64,000 nt of DNA, from the NCBI GenBank assembly GCA_963700305.1, contig CAVOXB010000012.1, positions 210,666 through 274,665 on the forward strand. Reading direction: 5' to 3'. The stretch is from Desulfomonile sp963700305. GTDB taxonomy: Bacteria; Desulfobacterota; Desulfomonilia; Desulfomonilales; Desulfomonilaceae. Below the pieces are notes generated by a model. The model made no database searches. It saw nothing but the letters and a program-made list of their open reading frames with translations, and was not told the DNA's origin. The position numbers were made by a program, and so were the translations under genes. Position 1 is the stretch's first letter, and each line of letters opens with the position of its first letter. Shown piece after piece: positions 34,669 through 44,557 of the stretch.

Positions 34669-37422
34669 ATGTATTTAAGACGTCAAAAGAAACCCAAAAG
34701 GCCGTCCGCAATCGTGCTCGGGGCAATACTTGTAGCTTCGTGGATGTGGCTGTCGATGGGCCACGCCGTTGCAGAAGCCCCGGGAGCCGTAGTCGGCGCC
34801 GTCGAAGGCGAAGCCGAAATGCTGACTGAGGGCAAGATCGAGTCTATACCCCTCGCGGCGGGGAGCAGGGTTCAAGCCTGGAACAGCGTAACTACCGGAA
34901 GAGGCAGCAGGCTTTTCCTGAGGTGGGATGATGGTGTTGTCACGTCGTCGGGTGAGATGAGCAACATCTTTCTCTCAACAGCCCTTGTAAATGGAAGCGA
35001 AGTGCCCAGTTTCCAGGTAGTCGGCGGCATCGTACGGGTTGCCGGAAGCCCTCCGTCCGCGAGACCAACCCGGTACTCGGTGATGACGCCGGCCGCGCAC
35101 ATTCAGCCCGAGTCGTCTGATCAACCTGCAGACTTTGTTGTCGAGGTTTATGATCCGTCTGCTACTCTGGTTACGGTTCTATCCGGAAACGTCATAATCA
35201 GGAGCCTCAAGGGTGGTCCAGCTGGAGAGAAGATAGTCTCTGCCTGTCAGAACGCCTTCATAAGCCAGGATAAAGAAGGTGTTGAAGCCCTTGATACGCC
35301 AACCGCAGACATTAGGAGGATTGTTGACAATACTACGATCCCCGGAACCATTGTGGCAAGTCTTGATGAATGCGGCATCACGTCCGCTTTGGGGACTGCT
35401 CCGGCTCCATCATACGGATATCTCCCGCCGGAACAATACTACGTTGAAGAATGGGATGACTTTGAGTTCTATCCATACGAGGAAATCACGGTTTTGCCTC
35501 CCAGACCTGGTGTGGGATGCGTGATTCTCCTTCCGGGATTGGGCGAGTTTATCATTCCTTACGCTGTTCTTGGTGGTTGGGTCTACGATCCGGTGATCGT
35601 GCAAGTGTACGCCAGGCAGCTATTCTTACATCGCGCCATTTACCATGATCGAGAGTACCTCAATCACTGCAGATGGAAACGGAGAGAGCTTCACGATGCC
35701 ATGTACTTTGCGCAACTGGCCGGGAATTCGCCCCTGCTCCGACAGGCTCAACGTGAACTCGATGATCTCAATATTCGGGTAAACTGGGCAGATCGGCGTA
35801 TCCGGCGTCTGGATCAAAAATTCGGCGCTCTCGAAAACGACAAGAAGAAATTCGGGCAGCAGATTCCGCGAGGCCTCAATCTTGATCGTATCGTCAACGA
35901 TTCCCTTGCCTCTCCCGGTAACGTAAAGTTGGTTCAGAAGTTCCAGAACAGAATCCGAACTGACCTGGAACTCCAAAATAGACTCGCAAGTGTCGCGGGT
36001 AAGGAAATAGGAGATGTCCGCTCAAGCCTGGCTCGGGAGCGTGACCCTCGAAAACGTCAATTGTTGATGGGCGAGTTCACCGGCCTGACGAGAAGCATCT
36101 CAGACGGCAAAGTCCCCATTCCCCAGAAACAGACAGAAATCAAACATCTGGTGACTCAGCTGACGAAAGAAAAAGATCCCAATAATCAGGAAAATCTTCA
36201 ACGAAAGCTTATCAATGAGATTCAGACGCGCCAACCGGCCGGTACTCCTGAGGTGCTCGATCCAACTAAACTCAACACCCTGAAACAGGATCTCGGCAGA
36301 TTTCCCAACCCGGAAAGACAACGCGACCTGGAGAAGCGATTCAGCGAATTTCAGCACTCTCTTGACGCAAGGAAAGGCCTGGAGGATGAGAGACACAGGG
36401 CCGAAGACATGGTGAATCAGGCAGCGAAAGAAAAGGACCCGGAAAAGCAGAAAGAGCTACTCGGAAAGTGGCGGGATCTTTCCGTGCCGCTTGCTGTGGG
36501 CGGTCTGGGCGCGGCGGGTGTGATGCAGCTCCGCCAGCGGCAGCAGAACCTCGAAAAGCAGGTTTCGGATGAGAAGGACGCTGCGAAACGGACAACGCTG
36601 CAGCACGACCTGGAAGACCTTAAGCGACGGGAAGCGGACCTAAAACAGCAAGAAAACATCCGCATGATGCGAGAGAAACAGCTACAACAGGGGCAAGAAG
36701 AACAGCGAAGGAAGATTCAGGCTGTCCCGCGTGGTCAGGAAGAGGACACGCGGAGGCAAATTGACCAGCGAGGAAGGGAACTGCTCGACCGTCAGAAGCA
36801 AGAGAGTGAGAAGGCACAGCAACTACAACAACAGCAACAAGATCAAGACCGAAAGCAAAGGCTTCTTCGACAGCAAGAGGACCGTGCCGGTCAACCTGAA
36901 CGGCTGAAACAGCGGCAGGAACAATTGCGTCTGCATCAAGAAAAGGAAAAGCAGGGCGAAGATCTTAGACGCCTGCAAGAAGGGCGAATAAAGCAAGAAT
37001 CTGATGCCAAGCTTCAGGAACAGCGTCGCAGGCAACAGGAGAAAGCCCAACAGGAACAACTGCGACAACAGCAGGACCGCGGTCGAATAGAGCAGCAGCG
37101 TCAAGAACAGATGCGTTTGCAGCAAGAGCGCTCCAAGCAGGAGCAAATGAAGTTTCAGCAAGACCGTGAGCGCCAACAGCAGATCCGCCAGCAGCAAGAT
37201 CAACAACAACAGAAGATGCGTCAGCAGCAAGAGCAGCAGCAACAGATGCGTCATCAACAGGAACAACAGCAGCAGATGATGAAGCAGCAACAAGAGATTC
37301 AGCGGCAACAGCAAATACGACAACAACAAGAGCAACAGCGACAACAACAGTTGAGGCAGCAGCAGGAACAGCAACGTCAACAGCAGCTCAAGGAAGAAGA
37401 GGAACGCAAGAAGCGGAAATAA
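34669..37422 (+). CDS. FecR-domain protein with long Gln-rich coiled coil
   Basis: The 917-residue secreted protein starts at ATG 34669; an earlier in-frame start at 34543 would put 42 unlikely residues before the signal peptide (LGAILVASWMWLSMGHAVAE). A FecR-like periplasmic domain follows (GSRVQAWNSVTTGRGSRLFL, LSGNVIIRSL). Then come a segment rich in Tyr and Pro (YGYLPPEQYYVEEWDDFEFY), a hydrophobic stretch (VGCVILLPGLGEFIIPYAVL), a charged helical region, and about 250 residues made almost wholly of Gln, Arg, Glu and Lys (QQEQQRQQQLRQQQEQQRQ). The tail is a low-complexity coiled coil or fibre. Function is unknown; an envelope structural or signalling role is likely. Confidence 0.8.
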   Translation: MYLRRQKKPKRPSAIVLGAILVASWMWLSMGHAVAEAPGAVVGAVEGEAEMLTEGKIESIPLAAGSRVQAWNSVTTGRGSRLFLRWDDGVVTSSGEMSNIFLSTALVNGSEVPSFQVVGGIVRVAGSPPSARPTRYSVMTPAAHIQPESSDQPADFVVEVYDPSATLVTVLSGNVIIRSLKGGPAGEKIVSACQNAFISQDKEGVEALDTPTADIRRIVDNTTIPGTIVASLDECGITSALGTAPAPSYGYLPPEQYYVEEWDDFEFYPYEEITVLPPRPGVGCVILLPGLGEFIIPYAVLGGWVYDPVIVQVYARQLFLHRAIYHDREYLNHCRWKRRELHDAMYFAQLAGNSPLLRQAQRELDDLNIRVNWADRRIRRLDQKFGALENDKKKFGQQIPRGLNLDRIVNDSLASPGNVKLVQKFQNRIRTDLELQNRLASVAGKEIGDVRSSLARERDPRKRQLLMGEFTGLTRSISDGKVPIPQKQTEIKHLVTQLTKEKDPNNQENLQRKLINEIQTRQPAGTPEVLDPTKLNTLKQDLGRFPNPERQRDLEKRFSEFQHSLDARKGLEDERHRAEDMVNQAAKEKDPEKQKELLGKWRDLSVPLAVGGLGAAGVMQLRQRQQNLEKQVSDEKDAAKRTTLQHDLEDLKRREADLKQQENIRMMREKQLQQGQEEQRRKIQAVPRGQEEDTRRQIDQRGRELLDRQKQESEKAQQLQQQQQDQDRKQRLLRQQEDRAGQPERLKQRQEQLRLHQEKEKQGEDLRRLQEGRIKQESDAKLQEQRRRQQEKAQQEQLRQQQDRGRIEQQRQEQMRLQQERSKQEQMKFQQDRERQQQIRQQQDQQQQKMRQQQEQQQQMRHQQEQQQQMMKQQQEIQRQQQIRQQQEQQRQQQLRQQQEQQRQQQLKEEEERKKRK

Positions 37423-38296
37423 TAGGCAATGGAGAGGAATAGAGGGCAGTCAAATTACTAAAGAAAAGGTTGCTGCCTCACATACATGGCTGGGATTGAA
37501 CCATTATAAGAACTGCGAGAGCCCATGCGGTCTTTTGCTCTCAATAGACCGTCAATCAATACGGTTCCAAAACTCATGACGGTCAATTCAGTAGCATGAG
37601 CAACAATGGTGCTTTTTTCGCACCTTTCACATGGGCTCGGATATTAAGACACTCGTTGTCCGTAAAAGTTCGTGAACGTTGATCGCTGTGACAATGCAAA
37701 AACAAAAACGGAGCTGATTAATTTCGGCTCCGCTTCATGAGTTAAAAACCTCATTTCTGCAACAGGAAGTCCTGTTGCTTACCCCCCCCCACTACTATGT
37801 TATGAAGTCCTCTGCGATTTCTCCCATGAAGCTCCTTTCGTTGAATTGTGAAAGGAATCATTCGATGCATCGACACACCGTCTCTTAATATGGCAACAAT
37901 TATTACGAAAGTCAAATCAATCAGGCAATTATTTGAAACGGGGGTATTCACGGTTCCATCAACCGGCCTCTGTTTTCCCGCCTGGACTGAAGGCAGCTTG
38001 AACATACCTCCTCGCGTACACACCCTCACATTCCGGGCCGCCGAGACGCATTCATAGCCTGCACAGTACAAGAGCACTATTTGAACGTCAGGTTTTGTTA
38101 AAATCTTGCCGGTCCGGTGATTATCAAATTATTAACACCTCACTAGCGGCCCCTTAACATCGATTATCTTTAATGGGGTCAGAATCTGCATGCCCCGGGT
38201 CTCCTGTGCCATAAGACGCCTGAAGCGCCGACATTGGGTTACCTGGAGACATTCAGACCATCATAAAATTATGATCACTGCAAAAGGGAGGAAGCT
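37423..38296. other. long intergenic region with one hairpin
   Basis: In 874 bases only short frames occur on both strands (for example 37848-38057 and 37751-38077), and none looks real. A hairpin at 37709-37732 may end the FecR gene transcript. A run of C (CCCCCCCC near 37785) is a likely spot for sequencing error. Confidence 0.5.
37709..37732 (+). terminator. possible terminator hairpin
   Basis: CGGAGC and GCTCCG form a six-base stem with a 12-base loop (TGATTAATTTCG). A T run is missing, and the hairpin is 287 bases past the gene end, so the role is uncertain. Confidence 0.3.
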
Positions 38297-39381
38297 ATGA
38301 GAGGCTACATTCTTCAGCGTAGTCTGCCGCTTGCTAAAACGGTAGGCTGTGCGCTAGCCGCCTTGTTTTTCTTATTGCTGACTATCCTGCCGGGAGTGTC
38401 GAGCTCTGCGGAAGTGGAGACCGTCACTGGGGCAGGAGGTTCCCATACCCGATTTATGCCAAATGGGCCACAAAGTATCATCAATACACATGGCTGAAAC
38501 TAAACTATCAATCGATTGGGTCTGGTGGGGGAATAGCTCAGATCAAAGCGAAGACTGTTGATTTCGGAGCGTCCGACGAACCTCTCAAAGCCGAAGAGCT
38601 TGACAAGGAGGGTCTGATACAATTCCCCATGATAATGGGGGGAGTAGTCCCCGTTATAAATCTTGAAAATATAGCAAAAGGAAAGGTCAGACTTACTCCG
38701 GAACTTCTGGCTGACATATACCTGAGCAAAATCAAGAATTGGAATGACCGGAGAATAATGGCGGTTAATCCGGATTTGAAGATGCCTGACCAGGAAATCA
38801 CAGTGCTGCATAGGGCTGACGGTTCCGGAACCACCTGGATCTTTACAAATTACCTGAGCAAAATTTCACACGACTGGAAAGAAAAGGTCGGTGGAGGAAA
38901 ATCAGTATCCTGGCCGACGGGAGTGGGAGGAAAAGGCAATGAAGGTGTGTCCGCTCTTGTAAAGAAAACACAGGGATCTATCGGATACGTGGAGTATGCT
39001 TACGCCCTGAAGGAAAGGTTGAAATACGTCCAGATCCAAAATGGCGCGGGAAAATTCGTCACGCCGACAATTGAGTCCTTTCAGGCTGCAGCGGCAAATG
39101 CTGATTGGGAAGGTGCTCCGGGATTTTACATGGTCCTCACAGATCAACCCGGTGACAAAAGCTGGCCCATAACCGGAGCTTCATACATTCTAGTGCACAG
39201 AGATCAGTTAGATGTTTCAAAAGCCGAGGCAATGCTGAAATTCTTTGATTGGTGTTTCAAGAATGGCACAGAACAAGCCGTTGAGCTGCACTATGTGCCC
39301 ATGCCTTCAAAAGTGTGCAATCTGGTCAAATCCCTCTGGGCAAAAGAAATAACTTCAGCTGGAAAAGTGGTTTGGAAATAG
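38297..39381 (+). pseudogene. pstS: PstS-like phosphate-binding protein, frameshifted
   Basis: A signal peptide (GCALAALFFLLLTILPGVSS) and the mature start VETVTGAGGS lie in frame 2. Near 38445 the frame moves to frame 1, where PstS features continue: YPIYAKWATKYH, NYQSIGSGGGIAQIKAKTVD, FGASDEPLKAEEL, VLHRADGSGTTWIFTNYLS and KKTQGSIGYVEYAYA. Phosphate-binding Ser, Asp, Arg and Thr positions are all present. With the shift repaired it is about 360 residues, the normal size. No pstCAB genes follow. A terminator lies just after it, so it was a single-gene unit. One missing or extra base may be an assembly error. Confidence 0.85.
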
Positions 39382-39399
39382 AAAGCAAGCTCTTCTCCG

Positions 39400-39424
39400 G
39401 AGGGGGCCTCCATCGGGCCTCCTC
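39400..39424 (+). terminator. terminator hairpin after pstS
   Basis: GAGGGGGCC pairs with GGCCTCCTC (one G-U pair) around the loop TCCATCG. A pyrimidine-rich tail follows (TGCCTTTATCC). It begins 19 bases after the pstS stop. Confidence 0.65.
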
Positions 39425-39559
39425 TGCCTTTATCCTCCTTCCACATCATAGGGCACTTCCACGTTTGTTCAGGAACAAGTGCTAACCTCAGAAGATATGT
39501 CACTTGTGGTAATACAGGTTTCCCTTCTCAAGCTGGAGCGTGTGCTCGGAATAGAGCAT

Positions 39560-39627
39560 GGGGTCCAATGAAGAAGCGCTGAAGCATCAATTGGGGGTAA
39601 TTTCATTTGCGCCTGTAGTTGGACCCC
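39560..39627. repeat. short inverted repeat GGGGTCCAA / TTGGACCCC
   Basis: Nine-base perfect arms lie at 39560-39568 and 39619-39627, with 50 bases between. They sit at the joint next to the chimeric pseudogene. They may be the residue of an excised element or a loose hairpin. Confidence 0.4.
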
Positions 39628-39657
39628 TTAATTTGACAATTTCCGCTTGGTTCACAA

Positions 39658-40404
39658 TTACTTAAATGGGTTTGTGCTGACAATAGCGTCTGCAGTTTTT
39701 TCTGTGATGACAGAAACTAGCGAATGGTGGTCTCCGTAATCCACTGTCACATTGGTATTAGGGTGGTGTTCAATGTAATATTTTGCCAAATCCGTGACAT
39801 ATAAACTCAGGTATTTTGAGCCACTGAATCGTATCGGACCGTTTTCCTCGACGGATGAATTCGAAACGCACAGGGCTAACAGAACTACGAAACCACACTC
39901 AACGAGTCGATCAAATATTTTGCTTTGTGCACCGGCGTGCATTTTAGCCAGAGAGAGATTCCCCATTACCGCTGTCAGGATGTTATTGAAATCGTGAGCT
40001 ATTCCTCCCGCCAAGATACCCACGGACTCCAGTTTTTCGGCCTTCAGGACCTCTTTCAACATGTACTGCTGCTCTGTGACATCCCTGAATACGAGTACCA
40101 TGCAGACTATATTGCTTTTCTTGTCGCGGATTGGTGCGCCGCTATCGGCTATTGCTCGCTCGATACCGTCCTTGGAGATTAGAATGGTGTGGTTAGCCAG
40201 GCCGCAAACACGACCCGATTTCAAAACCTTTTCAACGGGGTTTTTCGCCTTTGTCCTGGTTTTTTCGTTGATGCTCCACATTATGGAGCCGAGAACAGGC
40301 AACATAACCACACTTAACAGAAGTCCTAAAGTAAGAACTGTCATAGGACTGGGGTATTTGAAGGCAATAAGTTGCCTTAGTCGAAATATACAGCGTTTTA
40401 ACAT
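39658..40404 (-). pseudogene. chimera: PAS-histidine kinase front joined to PstS-like binding-protein front
   Basis: The first two thirds are a sensor kinase. They contain a membrane helix (MTVLTLGLLLSVVMLPVLGS), a PAS/PAC end (MVLVFRDVTEQQYMLKEVLK) and a HisKA start with the phosphoacceptor His (GILAGGIAHDFNNILTAVMG). Near residue 165-170 the sequence changes abruptly to a second signal peptide (CGFVVLLALCVSNSS) and the N terminus of a phosphate-type binding protein (IRFSGSKYLSLYVTDLAKYY, TADAIVST), then stops. Both parts are truncated and neither can work. A deletion fusing two genes is the simplest origin. Confidence 0.75.
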
Positions 40405-40687
40405 GCGACACCATTAAATCAATTCAGAACTCACATGAGACAGGGGGTAATCAGATGAGAGCCTATATTTTTCAGGTTGGATTTGGATTATCTCACTGTT
40501 AAGTAATTGTTAAATTTGTTGTCGGTACTAACATTTATCGAAATGTCGAGCAGGCCCTGGGTTTGCGGTGTCGGGCATGGCCCTATTTGATCCACGAAAA
40601 TGCCCCAACCATACAATATCAACCACCATTTTGTTGCAGCTTTACGGCACGATACATAATTAGGAAGCTTTGCTCTCGCATTAAAAA

Positions 40688-41062
40688 TCAACCCAATTTA
40701 ACGACTCCCCAGAGGCGATCCGGGCCGGTGACCTCAGACTCTTTGCCGCCCTCATCCTCTTTTCCTTCTTCGCCGTCGTTGTCTTCTTTCTCGTCCTCTG
40801 AGCCATGAGCGATGATTGCATTGGTGTGGTCGATCTGTCCGACCGATCTCACATGATTTTCAGTCTTGCCCATTCGGTTTCCATCTGCCGGCGTCGCTCC
40901 ATCACCTTCGTCATCAATGTGGATCACTATAAAGTTCAGAATGAGATTCGAAAGGTGGCCGAATGATCCGGTATGATTACTTTGCGTTTTGTTTGACACC
41001 AAAGATGTTGTGATTGCCGCTGCAGCAATAAGAACCGTAAGCATGGTAAGCGATCTTTTCAT
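40688..41062 (-). CDS. small secreted acidic protein of unknown function
   Basis: The 124-residue product has a signal peptide (MKRSLTMLTVLIAAAAITTS) and a strongly acidic, Gly/Glu-rich stretch near the C terminus (EDEKEDNDGEEGKEDEGG). No domain is recognised. Start ATG 41062 has AAAGGGGAG upstream. It follows the porin gene by 13 bases on the same strand and probably shares its transcript. Confidence 0.6.
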   Translation of the reverse strand: MKRSLTMLTVLIAAAAITTSLVSNKTQSNHTGSFGHLSNLILNFIVIHIDDEGDGATPADGNRMGKTENHVRSVGQIDHTNAIIAHGSEDEKEDNDGEEGKEDEGGKESEVTGPDRLWGVVKLG

Positions 41063-41075
41063 TGTTGGCTCCCCT

Positions 41076-42748
41076 TTAGAAACCGAAAACTAGGTTAAAC
41101 TGGCCGCCGATTATCGGATCAATTGTTCTGTCAGGCCTTGTGCCGAAAAAGTTTCCTGCTGCCCAGTTTGCGACAGATCTGTCTATACATGCGTAATTAA
41201 ACCATCTGCCCGGTTGCCAATAACCTACCAACACACTAGCGGTCCAACCTTCCAGAAGCTTCCAGTCGAACCCAGCATCAATCTCGTAGCCAAGGGCCGT
41301 GTCCGAAATGTTCGGAGAGGCAGGAAATCTATTGAAGTAGAATTCCAGATTCCCGTCACGAGGTAAGTCAAAGGCTCCTGCGCCGGTATTAGGGCCTATG
41401 CATCCCCAACTATAACCGTTCGAGGTCCTGTTGGCATAGAAGAAGGTTCCGAAAAGGTTGAGGTTGGATGCCACCGCATAGTCAAGCCGTGCAGCAAAGA
41501 CCGACGCGTCTCGCAAGTATCCGTCCCAATTGAGGTTGTAAGCGTTAAGCCCGGACCCATAATTGTAGCCGAACATGAAAGAATAAGGTCTTAAGACGTC
41601 GCAGTTTCCAAGTTGGCGGTCAAAATTAGCGTGTCTGACAAATGCTGCGGGCTGCTTGTCAATTAGTGTGGCGTTCCTCCTGTCCGGGCCGGGAGTCCAT
41701 GCATGAAGCAGGCTGATCTTGGCGGGGCCGGCCATGGCCCCGAATTCCACCATGTACCGCCATTGTTCTATGTATTGCCGCTTGGGCGGAGTAAACACGG
41801 AATTGGGATCAAAATGGTACTTGTCGGTCCAATAAAGCCATGCGGCCTCAGCATTGAAGAAGAAACGGCCGTTATTGTATTTTACGAATGTTGTACCATG
41901 AAAAAGGTCTGAATCCTGAGCAATGGGCAGTTGGACCGGTGGATCGTACAATGTGGCTTCAGGACCTATGTGATAGGCCCCATATGACCCTAGGATACCA
42001 GCGTACAGAGGCCCGCCGTTGTAGACAAGGAATGCCAAGAAATCCCTGGAGAAGCTTCCACTTCCGTCTGCTCTGCTGAAATACTGGCTTAACAGATTAT
42101 TGTACAGGATCATCCAGCACGTAACTAAAAATGCTCGAGCTTCCGGCGAATCTGTAGGGGTAAAAGGCGACCCCAATGCTCAGTGGACCATACGGTGCAA
42201 CCAAGGCAATTGATTCGGTAGTAGCTGCGTCTTCACCGTCGGTACCGCAACGCGTTTCCAAAAACCCAAGGCCTCTTCCCGATTCCGAACGTTCCCCAGG
42301 GCGTCTGAGCAGTCACCCAAAACATTGTCCACTGACCTTCGCTGAAAGCCTGATTGATTCCAGGCGCGTCTTGAGTATGATAATCGGAAGCCGCAGGGTC
42401 TCCGTATGTTCCCAGTCGATATTTGCCCGAAAATCTAATGGCCTCGTTGACTTTTATCCGGGGCAAAAATTCTACATTAAAGTACGACCACTTCGCGTCT
42501 GCGGAAGTCGTAAAGTTCGTATCGAACTGGCCACCGTTCCAAAAATTCAAATTAGCGGCCCTAGTACCGTTTCCATTGTCAACATTATAAGGCCCGAAAA
42601 AGCCGCAGGTTCCTCGCTGACTATACCATTCGTATGTCCAGTTAAAGGAGCCGGCCAACTCGAATTCCCATGCGAACGATGGCGACACTAAAAAGGGGAG
42701 GCAAATGCCCAAGGCCGCTGCCAAAACCCAAAACCTAACTTTAAACAT
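41076..42748 (-). pseudogene. outer-membrane porin-like barrel, frameshifted
   Basis: Two minus-strand frames form one protein. The first (42233-42748) has a signal peptide (WVLAAALGICLPFLVSPSFA) and barrel strands (EFELAGSFNWTYEWYSQRGT, FRSGKYRLGTYGDPA-like). The second (41076-42176) continues with alternating aromatic strands and ends in FNLVFGF, a terminal Phe signature for outer-membrane insertion. The frame shifts between about 42176 and 42260. Repaired length is about 555 residues, as in large porins of sulfate reducers. Substrate unknown. Confidence 0.75.
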
Positions 42749-43188
42749 AACCTTACCTCCAGCACATTACCAGGAACAGTCACAACAAGGGGAAGCTTTG
42801 TATTACTCAGTATTACACAGTGAACTTATTTTTGACAACAAAGAGTTTTCGTAGCACGCCATGCCTATTCGTGTCAACAATAATATACTGCAGAGTCAAA
42901 CGTGCCACACGATTCGCGCCTGGTGCGGCAACTCCCAAAACGTGCAGGAAACTTTGACGGCACGCAAAGAGTTCTTGAGAGTCGCTCCGTGGAGTCTCAT
43001 CCAAGGGGAAGCGAGTCCTTGTTCGGCTCTTGAAAACGACTCAGTCAAGCTATTGCGCAGATATCCGTCTTTGTGGCCGCCAAGCCTATCGATAGATAAG
43101 TAATGTTTTATTAGGTCACTCTAACCACAGATGATGAGCCTGTCAAGTTAAATTTCACCGTACGCCAACACCACCTTAAAGACGTAAC
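42749..43188. other. intergenic up to IS630 left end
   Basis: These 440 bases hold no supported gene. The first part is the upstream region of the porin gene; the rest runs to the left end of the IS630 copy. Confidence 0.5.
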
Positions 43189-44313
43189 TAGTGTGTGTTC
43201 CTGTAGTAAGAGTGCTCTACATTTGGTCATGGGGGTGTTTCCATGGCCAGGAAGTCGGTTACCTTTGAGTTGACTGCTGAGCAAGAGGCTACGTTGAAAA
43301 TGTGGGTTGGTTCTCATCGGACTCAGCAGCGATATAGTGGGCGGGCTCAGGTGATCGTGTTGTCTGCAGAGGGTCTGTTTTCGGAGAGATCAGCGCACGC
43401 AGCGTATTGAACCAGACGAATTGCCTGAAGTGGCGAAAGCGATTTGCAGCCGAAGGAGTGGACAGTCTCAAGGATAAGTCCAGAAAAGGTCGTCCTCCGA
43501 GCATTACCCCTTGGCAGCGCGCCAATGTGGTGCGGCTGGCATGTGAGAAGCCGTTTACTGGAGCCAACGCACGGAGTAGACGAGAGCTTGCTCGTGTAAC
43601 CGGTCTGGGGAGCACAACGGTTCATCGGATTCTGGAAGGAGCGACGCTCAAGCCCCACAAGGTCCATCACTGGTGCGGCAAGAGCCCAGATCCGGAATTT
43701 GAGCCCAAACAGACTGCTATTATTGGTCTGTATCTGAATCCTCCTGATTACGCACTGGTGTTTAGCGTGGACGAGAAATCGCAAATACACGCATTGGAAA
43801 GAACTCAGCCGGAACTTCCACTCAGACCCGGGAATCCCAAACGGCATACGGCAACCTACACCCGCCACGGCACTACGTGTCTTTTGGCTGCGCTCGCCGT
43901 GCATGAGGGCACGGTGGAGGCCCGGTGCGTAGACGGCAACAACCGCCATGTCTTTCTGGCTTTCCTCAAGAGGCTGTATCGAGCCCATCCCCACAAACAC
44001 CTTCACGTCATTGTCGACAATCTACCCCTCCATAAGCACCCGGATGTCATGGAATGGGTCTCTCGACTAAGAAGGATGACGCTCCATTTTACTCCCATCT
44101 ACGCCTCGAGGCTTAACCAAATCGAGATCTGGTTTCATATCTTTTCCCAAGATGTTGTCAAAGGCGGGGTCTGGCAGTCAAAGAAGTAACTGGTTGACCA
44201 AATCATGCTCTACACCAAACGCTAAAACCGAGACAGAGCACATCCATTTACCTGGACATATACAGGGAAAGTCCTTGTGGCATAATAACTCTAACTTAAG
44301 GAACGCAACACTA
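43189..44313 (+). mobile_element. IS630-family insertion sequence, inactive
   Basis: Imperfect terminal inverted repeats flank the transposase gene: left GTGTGTGTTCCTG..AGTAAGAGT from 43191, and right ACTCTAACTTAAGGAACGCA ending ..ACAC at 44311. A TA dinucleotide lies outside each end (43189-43190 and 44312-44313), as expected for IS630 target duplication. Total length is about 1.1 kb. The transposase gene is broken. Confidence 0.75.
43243..44285 (+). pseudogene. IS630-family transposase, frameshift and two nonsense codons
   Basis: ATG 43243 opens an N-terminal part (MARKSVTFELTAEQEATLKM). One shift near 43390-43407 leads into the main frame, with a helix-turn-helix (RSRRELARVTGLGSTTVHRI) and the DDE catalytic core: Asp in VFSVDEKSQIHALERTQP, Asp in HVIVDNLPLHKH, and Glu in LNQIEIWF. 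A TAA at 44187 and another at 44217 interrupt an otherwise continuous C terminus (LVDQIMLYTKR, NRDRAHPFTWTYTGKVLVA) that ends at 44285. The enzyme cannot be active. Confidence 0.85.
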
Positions 44314-44557
44314 GATCGGGCAATCCCCGGCACGAGGCAATCTGATAGGAAGGGCTGCCCGAATCGGAAAAGTCGGCGCAAATCTTTCCGTCCAGGGAGA
44401 AGAGCAGACAAGGACGTGCCGCTAGGGCAGGCCAATTGAAAATCCTTGCACCTGAACCGTGACTCGCCAGTGCCGAACGGTAAAGAGAAGGATTCTTGAC
44501 AGTTATTATAAAGCAACGGCACTTTCGATGAAGGTCATACTCTGCCGCGGATCGCTG

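Noticed and set aside
36823..37380. 185-codon leucine-rich open frame on the minus strand
   Set aside because: It is the antisense of the CAG/CAA-rich Gln coil of the FecR-domain gene; poly-Leu is a by-product of codon composition.
36750..37400. Repeated CAGCAG/CAACAG units as a possible CRISPR or tandem repeat array
   Set aside because: The units are imperfect, in frame with the FecR-coil gene and lack spacers; they encode Gln runs.
37751..38077. Overlapping 70- to 108-codon frames on both strands in the long intergenic region
   Set aside because: No ribosome site, no recognisable domain, and each strand competes with the other.
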